From NCBI RefSeq assembly GCF_021245985.1, contig NZ_JAJQXA010000003.1:124001-188000 (forward strand): a stretch of 64,000 nt of DNA. Reading direction: 5' to 3'. This document shows, piece by piece, positions 57,734 through 64,000 of the stretch (its first letter is position 1; the number at the start of each line of letters is the position of its first letter). Below the pieces are notes generated by a model. It made no database searches, was not told the origin of the DNA, and saw only the letters and a list, made by a program, of their open reading frames with translations. The DNA comes from Flavobacterium soyae (lineage in GTDB: Bacteria > Bacteroidota > Bacteroidia > Flavobacteriales > Flavobacteriaceae). Made by a program: the position numbers and the translations under genes.

Positions 57734-58642
57734 TTAGATTTTTGGATTTGTATTTTTGGTTAATTCTAAAAATTGGGCTTCCAAACTATTTTTGCGTTTG
57801 ACCAAATGACTTAAAATAATATTTTTTGAAAATAAAAACTGATTTAGTTCCTGAGCAGATAAATCGGCTTTTAAGTAAACCAAAACTTTTCCATCTTCAT
57901 CTTTAACTTCTGCAACGGCTTGATGATTATATAAAGCAGATTTCAGTGCCAGATTATCCTCTGAAGAAACTTCAAAGAAACCTTCATTTGCAGACATGGC
58001 ATCTACAGACCCTGAATACAAAACTTCGCCTTTTCGTAAAACAACAACGTGAGAGCAAACTTTTTCGACTTCGTCTAATAAATGCGAAGCCAGTAAAATT
58101 GTAGTTCCCTGTGATGCAATTTCTTTAATAATATCTCGAATTTGATGAATTCCCTGAGGATCTAATCCATTGGTTGGTTCATCCAGAATCAAAATTTCAG
58201 GATCATTTAAAAGTGCAGACGCAATTGCCAGACGCTGTTTCATTCCCAAAGAGAAAGTACTGAATTTGCTGTTTTTTCTTTCAGATAAACCAACAAGATT
58301 TAGTTTTTCTTCAATTTTAGAATAATTGATGTTTTTAATTTTACAGACCAATTTTAAGTTTTCTTCGGCGGTCATGTACGGATAAAAGTTGGGACGTTCG
58401 ATAATCGCTCCCACTTTTTTCAAAGCTTCATGTGTTTCTACATTTCCGTCAAACCATTTATAATCGCCTGATGTTCTGTTTACAACACTTAAAACAATTC
58501 CTAAAGTGGTCGATTTTCCACTTCCGTTTGGGCCCAGGATTCCGTAGACGTGGCCTTTTTGTATACTAAAAGATACATTTTTAAGCGCCTGAATGCGTCC
58601 GTATCTTTTACTGAGATTCTGAATGGTAAGGATGGTTTCCAA
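57734..58642 (-). CDS. ABC transporter ATP-binding protein
   Basis: 302 residues. Walker A GPNGSGKST, signature FSLGMKQRL, Walker B LILDEPTNGLDP and H-loop ASHLL, then a C-terminal regulatory extension. It powers the adjacent permease. The pair looks like a CcmA/YadG-type exporter or an antimicrobial-resistance type; either is possible. Confidence 0.92.
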   Translation of the reverse strand: METILTIQNLSKRYGRIQALKNVSFSIQKGHVYGILGPNGSGKSTTLGIVLSVVNRTSGDYKWFDGNVETHEALKKVGAIIERPNFYPYMTAEENLKLVCKIKNINYSKIEEKLNLVGLSERKNSKFSTFSLGMKQRLAIASALLNDPEILILDEPTNGLDPQGIHQIRDIIKEIASQGTTILLASHLLDEVEKVCSHVVVLRKGEVLYSGSVDAMSANEGFFEVSSEDNLALKSALYNHQAVAEVKDEDGKVLVYLKADLSAQELNQFLFSKNIILSHLVKRKNSLEAQFLELTKNTNPKI

Positions 58643-58724
58643 ATTTATTTCGGTTTTAGTTTTTAGTATGACGATTCAAGTTCTATATTGTTACGCCAAA
58701 TTTATTTTTATCAGCTTATTGATG

Positions 58725-58732
58725 TAAATTTG
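58725..58732 (+). promoter_or_regulatory. TAnnTTTG box for the kinase-like gene
   Basis: TAAATTTG 17 bases before the ATG at 58750. An opposing TAAATTTG on the minus strand (58704-58697) could serve the ABC genes. Confidence 0.45.
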
Positions 58733-58749
58733 TAATAAAGATATTCAAA

Positions 58750-59802
58750 ATGAGCGAACCTTTGATGGTGTTAAAGAAGCCTTCTTTTCCTTTAACACAA
58801 GCACTTTTAAGTTATTTGGACAGATACGAGCGTATTTCGAAAGTATCTGTGTTTTATGATGACTTATTACGATTTTCAGGTTCGGTTAACGTTTACGATA
58901 AAAACGAAACCGATACTTTATGGATTCGGGTCTATTACAATGAATTTGAAAGAAATGAAATTGATCTCAATTTAAAGAAAATTTATTCGCTTCTGCATTC
59001 TGATGGAAACAGTGAGATTATTCAGTTCCTAAACATTGATGCAATCGACTATTGTACTTTCGGAAATTCAAAACCTTTTAGGATTAAAGTCCGAAATATT
59101 CTCAACGACAATTATGTTCATTTTTATATTAAAAAAGCCGATGCTTCAAGGATTTACGGATTAGAATTAGAAGATATCCTTTCGCCGGATAAAATCAACT
59201 TTTTGGTTTACAATGATACTTTAATCGAAGAACATATTATTGGGATTCCCGGCGATGTTTTTATGGATACGCTGCTCGATAAATGTACCGAAATGGAGAA
59301 AGCACAAATCGCCAAAGAGTTTGTAAAATTCAATGAACGCTGTATGATTAGGCTTTTGGGAGATATGAGAGCGTATAATTATGTAATTGTCCCGATTCAT
59401 GATTTTGATCAGGTGGTCTATAAAATTCGGCCAATCGATTTTGATCAGCAGTGTTATGAAGGAAATTTCAAAGTTTATCGTCCGCAGTTTTTTAAAGAAA
59501 ATTATCCGATGATGCAGCTCATTAAAGAGAAATTGGAAGAACGTTCCATTATTCAGTATAAAGATGAAGAAAGAGCGATTCTGGCAAAACGAATCCATTC
59601 TGCCGAAAACAGAATCAAAAAATTATTGAACATTATGTGTCACGATACCATTTCGACAGAAGAACATCTAAACCAGTTAAAAATGGAATTGTACCGATAC
59701 ACAAACGATATGAAATTTAAAAACGCAAGATCAATGGGACACATCATGCAGGCCGCTTTTGAATTCATCATCCGTAATTTTAAAAACACAAACTTAGTTT
59801 AA
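58750..59802 (+). CDS. Unknown conserved protein with kinase-fold signatures
   Basis: 350 residues, cytoplasmic, no clear named family. Around residues 204-210 it reads GDMRAYN and around 228-232 RPIDFD, the spacing and order of the catalytic (HGDxxxxN) and metal (DFD) loops of APH/choline-kinase-like enzymes. Before them lies HFYIKK (128-129 Lys), and a hinge-like EEHIIGIPGD. The leading His of HGD is replaced by Leu. A C-terminal helical region (260-350) follows. Kinase activity is inference; the function is unknown. Confidence 0.65.
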   Translation: MSEPLMVLKKPSFPLTQALLSYLDRYERISKVSVFYDDLLRFSGSVNVYDKNETDTLWIRVYYNEFERNEIDLNLKKIYSLLHSDGNSEIIQFLNIDAIDYCTFGNSKPFRIKVRNILNDNYVHFYIKKADASRIYGLELEDILSPDKINFLVYNDTLIEEHIIGIPGDVFMDTLLDKCTEMEKAQIAKEFVKFNERCMIRLLGDMRAYNYVIVPIHDFDQVVYKIRPIDFDQQCYEGNFKVYRPQFFKENYPMMQLIKEKLEERSIIQYKDEERAILAKRIHSAENRIKKLLNIMCHDTISTEEHLNQLKMELYRYTNDMKFKNARSMGHIMQAAFEFIIRNFKNTNLV

Positions 59803-59811
59803 AGTTATTGG

Positions 59812-59882
59812 GCCACAGATTATACAGATTGAACGGATTAAAGAATTAAAAAAAAATCATTTTAATCTGTGTAATCTGTGGC
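59812..59882. repeat. Paired GCCACAGATT inverted repeat
   Basis: 19-base arms GCCACAGATTATACAGATT and AATCTGTGTAATCTGTGGC (one mismatch) around an AT-rich 33-base centre. It fills the gap 59803-59902. Confidence 0.8.
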
Positions 59883-59902
59883 TAAACAAAAAAATCAATT
59901 TT

Positions 59903-60763
59903 ATGAAAAAAACTTTTTTAGTAGCTGTTTCTATTGTTTTATTAGCTTGTCAGCAGCAGTCAAATGATGATTTGAAAATGCTTTATTCGCTTCCGAAAAA
60001 ATTAAAAGAAGTTTCGGGAATTACCTATTTTCCTGAAACCAATGTGATTTATACTCTCGAAGACAGCGGAAATAAGAATGCCATTTATGCCATTAATTCT
60101 AAAGGGAAATTAGAAAAGATAATTACAATTTCAAATGCCGAAAATGTCGATTGGGAAGATATTACCAAAGATAAAACGGGAAATATTTACATTGGTGATT
60201 TCGGAAACAACGATAACGAACGCAGAGATTTGTGCATTTATAAAGTAGCCAAAAATCAATTGAATAAAGATGAGGCTTCTGCCGAATATAAAATCTCATT
60301 CTCGTATCCGGAACAAACCGAATTTCCACCAAAGAAAAAAGAATTATTCTATGACGTTGAAGGTTTCTTTGAACACAACGGTTATTTTTATCTTTTCACC
60401 AAAAACCGAAGCAAAGGTTTTGACGGAACAGCTTTTATTTACAAAATTAAAAATGCAAAAGGAACTCAAAAAGCAGTTAAAATAGGAGAGTTTAAAACGT
60501 GCAGTAATTACAATCACTGCGTTTTAACAAGCGCAACGATAAGTCCAGACGGTAAAAAAGTGGTTTTATTAAGTCACGATAAAATAGTGTTGTTTAAAGG
60601 TTTCAAAGGAGATTTATTCCACAAAGGAACCCAAACTGAAATCAGTTTAAACCATTTCTCTCAAAAAGAAGCCATCGTTTTTAAAGACAACAATACTCTA
60701 CTCGTAGCCGATGAAAAAACAAATAAAATAGGAGGAAACGTTTACGAATTTAAGTTAAAATAA
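59903..60763 (+). CDS. Beta-propeller-like lipoprotein
   Basis: 286 residues, lipobox LLAC at C16. Repeated strands (GITYFPETNVIYTLEDSG, DKTGNIYIGDFGNN, PDGKKVVLLSHDK, KDNNTLLVADEKTN) suggest a beta-propeller. It could bind or sense a ligand; no catalytic motif is recognised. Confidence 0.65.
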   Translation: MKKTFLVAVSIVLLACQQQSNDDLKMLYSLPKKLKEVSGITYFPETNVIYTLEDSGNKNAIYAINSKGKLEKIITISNAENVDWEDITKDKTGNIYIGDFGNNDNERRDLCIYKVAKNQLNKDEASAEYKISFSYPEQTEFPPKKKELFYDVEGFFEHNGYFYLFTKNRSKGFDGTAFIYKIKNAKGTQKAVKIGEFKTCSNYNHCVLTSATISPDGKKVVLLSHDKIVLFKGFKGDLFHKGTQTEISLNHFSQKEAIVFKDNNTLLVADEKTNKIGGNVYEFKLK

Positions 60764-60767
60764 AAAG

Positions 60768-60844
60768 TTTGCCATGAATTACACTAATTTCCACGAATTA
60801 ATTTTAAATAAAAATTAGTGAAAATTAGTGTAATTCGCAGTAAA
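60768..60844. repeat. Paired GAATTACACTAATT inverted repeat
   Basis: Left arm 60768-60800 and right arm 60811-60844, nearly complementary (GAATTACACTAATTTCCAC versus its partner), with a 10-base tip. Related to the inner arms at 41061-41236. Confidence 0.75.
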
Positions 60845-60880
60845 AAAACTTTGAACCTTTGTTACTTTGTCACTCTGAAC

Positions 60881-63800
60881 CTAGAAACTGTAAGCTGCTC
60901 CAAAAATTACCCTCCCAACTTCATCAGGAGATTTGAAATAAGAAATTCTGGCGGTTAAAACATTGATAGCATTCAGCCAAAGTCCGCCGCCGTAATCTTG
61001 GTGCCATTTTCTGGAATCTTCGCCGTCAAGCCAAACTCTTCCGTAGTCAAAACCACCTAAAATTCCGTAAGTAAACGGAGCAAGTGTTTTACGGATTTTA
61101 CCAAGACTCAAACGCAAATCAGAACTTTGAGAGAAATAAGAATTTCCTAAAAAACGCTCGTTTCTAAAACCGCGTAAATCAGTATCGCCGCCCAAAGCAG
61201 CTCCTTGATAAAATTCGTAGTTATTATTTAAAATTGCTTTTCCTTTTAGATAAGTAGCCAAAACCAGTTTTCCGTTATGATCAATTTTATGTGTGAAACC
61301 TAAAATGCTTTCCAGCGTTGGAAAGTTTTTCTTAGTATCATCTAAATTAGTTGTCCATGTTCCGGCAATCATAAAATACATTCCTAAAGTTGGCTTTGCA
61401 GCAAAATCAGAATTTTTAAAAAGATATTTGACTTTAAAACTTCCATAATTCTGGCTGTTAAATACATCAGGATTTACAATATTTGGAATATTGATAAACC
61501 TGTTCTCAGTTTCTTCAACGGTCATTCTTTGGAAAATTGGCTGAACACTAAATTCACTTCCATACCTTCCAACGTGGCGAATGGCTCCCGAAGCATTAAA
61601 TTTACGGATACGAACACGGTTATAATCCATACCTAGGTTGTCATCATATTGAGATTCATTTCCGTAACCAAAATAATTCATCGCAAAATTTGGTGTTGTA
61701 TAAAGCGATTCAACATCAATAACCCATTTTCCTAATAAACCTGGGAAATGTGCAGCATAATTAAATTCTAAACCTCCGGTTGCGAAATAGTAAAAAGCAT
61801 TTAAAACATGTTTTTGCGTGTACGGATTTTGTTTGAAGTTATTTACTGTATAATTAAGGTTAACTCCCAATTTTACACCATCATCCGGGTTATAACCAAT
61901 ATTTGGCAGTCCGGAAATCACATTGTATTTTGGTTTTTGAAAATTATACAAGTTAACATCATAATCGTCTGTTAACTGTGTTTGGGTTTTATTCCCAAGG
62001 CCTGGAGATAAATTATAAGTGTTTTGTTTTGATTTGAAATCGTAAACAATAACCTTTCTTCCGTTTTCTATATTGTATGTATCATTATTTTGACCTCCAA
62101 TTAAACGAACTTTAATTCTCGATTTTTGATCGCCTTTTACTTCAAAAACATCATTATCGTCTAAACCATAAATCCATAAATTTTTGGTTTTAGCATCGGT
62201 CAGCGTTTTTGTATATTGTAATTCATCACCTTCTTTCTTCAATCTGAAAACCTGAATTTCAATGCTTTTTTTCTTGTTGTGGTTTAAAACAAATCGGTCT
62301 TTTTTATCTGTTCCGGCAATCATAACCGTTTTGCTCAAAACATCAGAATATTTTATCGCATATTTTTGAAGGTCTCTTTTTCTGGCTTTTAATTTTTGAA
62401 TGATATCGTCAACTGTTTCATCCTGAACTTCTTTTGGCATAGCTTTAAAAGCATTTTCAATGTCGCTGTCAGATAAATTATCCTGAATAAACTTTGCCTG
62501 TTCAATCCAGTCTTTTTCTTCTGCTGTTCTTAAAAAAGCCAAATCCATTGGGTAAGGTTCTCTGTTCAGCCATTTTACATTGCTAATTTTATCTTTAAAA
62601 GTACGCATGTGGCGCAATGCCGGAATATTCATTAAAATAGAAAGCAGCGCACCATCATATTTTGCAAATGCCTGATCTCTGTCTCTTGGAATTGGTCTGT
62701 AAATAACTTTACCGTCTTTTTTAAACTCAGCCCAGCGCCATTGATCGCTGTGTCTGTCCCAGTCTCCAATCAACATATCAAACAAACGTGCTTTTATATA
62801 TTCTTTTTCGTCAACCGAATATTTTTCGTCCTTATGAAGATTGAGCATCATATCATCTGTACCAATAATATCGCTTGGATTACCAAAGTTTTTACCGTCT
62901 AAATGATTATCAGCAGGTCTTTCTTCCACCATATACAATTGATCGCCATAACCCGCATTAAATTCACCTAAACCATTTTGCTTTGGGATATAATATAAAA
63001 CCGGATTAGTATGCAAAATGCCAATTTTGTCTGACATACTGCCAGTTACAAATGGAGCATAGGGATGCGAAGTCGTATAAAAATCAAACAAGAAACTTTC
63101 TGTATAAGTGTCTTCAAAATCATTCACAACATATTGATCTTTAAAAGCTACAGACTGTAAAAATACAGAGGCACTTTTTTTCATGCCGCGTATAACATAT
63201 TCACGTTCTTTTGGATCAGACATTCTTAAAGAAACAGATTGATGCCCGCCGCCTTCGCGGATGGGTTTTAAACCGCCTTTTAAAGTGTCTAAAGTTGCCA
63301 CTGGAACATCAATAGGCATGCTGTAATATTTTCTGTAATGCTGTCCAAATAAAAATCTGTGAAACATACTTTTATCTGTCATTTTAGTAGAATAGATAGA
63401 AGTTGTAATTCTTGGAGGGAAATTATTCTTAATATCCGATGCCCAGTTAATTTCTTTGGCTTTTATAATTTCACGTTCAAAAAGCAGTTTTTCTTTATTG
63501 TTTTCATTTCCGTAAAAAGAAACTTTGGCGTCGCCGCTTTTATATAAAGTTAAAGCTGCATAACCGTTTCCGCCATACGAAAAATCAAATGGATTTATGG
63601 CTCTTGCGGCTTCCGATTTTGAGCCGGCACCGCTGATAATCTGCTGAATATTTTCTTTGCTGATATATTGCAGATTATGATCGTGTCCTGAAACTACAAT
63701 TACATTTCGCTGTTTTTGCAAAAGTGTTTTTATTCGTTTTGCATAAATTGTATATTGTTTATTTTGAAGGTCCTGCGGACTTACTCCAGATGTTTTTCTC

Positions 63801-64000
63801 AGTAAATTAATAAAAGACCCAATTACCGGAAGCGGAATTTTATTTTCTAACGGAAATAATTGTTTTTTCCATGAAAACTGACCGCCGTGACTTCCGCTGC
63901 TTAATAAAGGGTGATGAATCGCTAAAAGAACCGTTTTTTCCTGATTTTTGTTTAAGATGCTTTCGAGTTCCTTAAAAAAATCTTCTCTTGTTTTTATATC
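60881..64000 (-). CDS. Metallophosphoesterase fused to BamA-like outer-membrane barrel (N-terminus outside window)
   Basis: The frame is open to position 64000, giving 1,039 codons before the stop; the start lies outside. An internal Leu TTG at 63721 is not the true start because the frame continues upstream (IHHPLLSSGSHGG). Calcineurin-like phosphoesterase motifs IHHP and SGHDHN occupy the first 100 visible residues. A middle region of about 500 residues (kinase-like GDWDRHSDQWRW, RDRDQAF) is followed by a C-terminal surface-antigen/BamA-like barrel (about 620-1039, GFDYGRVW and final GAAYSF). It is probably an outer-membrane enzyme. Confidence 0.85.
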   Translation of the reverse strand, partial: DIKTREDFFKELESILNKNQEKTVLLAIHHPLLSSGSHGGQFSWKKQLFPLENKIPLPVIGSFINLLRKTSGVSPQDLQNKQYTIYAKRIKTLLQKQRNVIVVSGHDHNLQYISKENIQQIISGAGSKSEAARAINPFDFSYGGNGYAALTLYKSGDAKVSFYGNENNKEKLLFEREIIKAKEINWASDIKNNFPPRITTSIYSTKMTDKSMFHRFLFGQHYRKYYSMPIDVPVATLDTLKGGLKPIREGGGHQSVSLRMSDPKEREYVIRGMKKSASVFLQSVAFKDQYVVNDFEDTYTESFLFDFYTTSHPYAPFVTGSMSDKIGILHTNPVLYYIPKQNGLGEFNAGYGDQLYMVEERPADNHLDGKNFGNPSDIIGTDDMMLNLHKDEKYSVDEKEYIKARLFDMLIGDWDRHSDQWRWAEFKKDGKVIYRPIPRDRDQAFAKYDGALLSILMNIPALRHMRTFKDKISNVKWLNREPYPMDLAFLRTAEEKDWIEQAKFIQDNLSDSDIENAFKAMPKEVQDETVDDIIQKLKARKRDLQKYAIKYSDVLSKTVMIAGTDKKDRFVLNHNKKKSIEIQVFRLKKEGDELQYTKTLTDAKTKNLWIYGLDDNDVFEVKGDQKSRIKVRLIGGQNNDTYNIENGRKVIVYDFKSKQNTYNLSPGLGNKTQTQLTDDYDVNLYNFQKPKYNVISGLPNIGYNPDDGVKLGVNLNYTVNNFKQNPYTQKHVLNAFYYFATGGLEFNYAAHFPGLLGKWVIDVESLYTTPNFAMNYFGYGNESQYDDNLGMDYNRVRIRKFNASGAIRHVGRYGSEFSVQPIFQRMTVEETENRFINIPNIVNPDVFNSQNYGSFKVKYLFKNSDFAAKPTLGMYFMIAGTWTTNLDDTKKNFPTLESILGFTHKIDHNGKLVLATYLKGKAILNNNYEFYQGAALGGDTDLRGFRNERFLGNSYFSQSSDLRLSLGKIRKTLAPFTYGILGGFDYGRVWLDGEDSRKWHQDYGGGLWLNAINVLTARISYFKSPDEVGRVIFGAAYSF

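Noticed and set aside
63721..64000. TTG at 63721 as the phosphoesterase start
   Set aside because: The same frame is open to the window edge and carries the phosphoesterase motif IHHP; the true start is outside.

Overview
The window looks like a piece of a Flavobacterium-type (Bacteroidota, Flavobacteriia) chromosome. It is AT-rich. Promoters follow the Bacteroidota TTG / TAnnTTTG pattern and Shine-Dalgarno sites are weak. It encodes SusC/SusD pairs, Bacteroidota-style lipoproteins, a type IX secretion (type B) sorting domain, a short archaeal-type ProRS, and the palindromic intergenic repeats typical of these genomes.

Layout. 1-5.75 kb (minus): N-terminal 1,916 residues of a giant secreted repeat protein whose C-terminus lies outside the window. 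5.9-12.1 kb: housekeeping and signalling genes (B12-type radical SAM protein, metallo-beta-lactamase-fold hydrolase, histidine kinase/response regulator pair, DUF1573 protein, NlpC/P60 peptidase). 12.3-39.3 kb: a large carbohydrate block best read as a beta-mannan (acetylated galactoglucomannan) utilisation locus. Plus-strand genes at 12.3-18.6 kb give a CE2-like esterase, a sialate-O-acetylesterase-like esterase, a GH3 beta-glucosidase and an aldo/keto reductase. Minus-strand genes at 18.7-29.6 kb give GH26, a GPH symporter, GH130, an AGE-family epimerase, a tandem carbohydrate-binding protein, GH26, GH5_7-like and GH97. An AraC regulator sits at the divergent centre. SusC, SusD, a surface glycan-binding protein, GH27 and a GH5 glucanase run to 39.3 kb on the plus strand. 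39.8-64 kb: porin, amidase, Spy-like protein, rimO, FadL-like OMP, an odd Trp/Gly/Tyr-rich lipoprotein, proS, two tRNA-Glu, rpsT, a broken surface-protein gene, a hybrid-free PAS kinase plus receiver pair, typA, a choice-of-anchor-L/T9SS type B protein behind an ABC transporter, a kinase-like unknown, a beta-propeller-like lipoprotein, and a metallophosphoesterase fused to an outer-membrane barrel (its N-terminus lies off the right edge).

How the mannan genes would work together (inference from families). Surface or secreted GH26, GH5_7 and GH5 enzymes cut the backbone. The esterases remove acetyl groups. GH27 (and perhaps GH97) remove alpha-galactosyl or other alpha-linked side groups. SusC/SusD/SGBP import oligosaccharides and GH3 trims beta-glucosides. 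The GPH symporter moves disaccharides inward. The epimerase turns mannobiose into mannosyl-glucose, and GH130 phosphorolyses it to mannose-1-phosphate and glucose. The AraC protein is the likely regulator.

The most unusual non-coding feature is a set of palindromic repeats. Some are nested two or three deep (17.3-17.5 kb, 41.0-41.3 kb), and one lies in frame inside the radical SAM gene (6.77 kb). No CRISPR array, integrase, transposase or prophage was seen.
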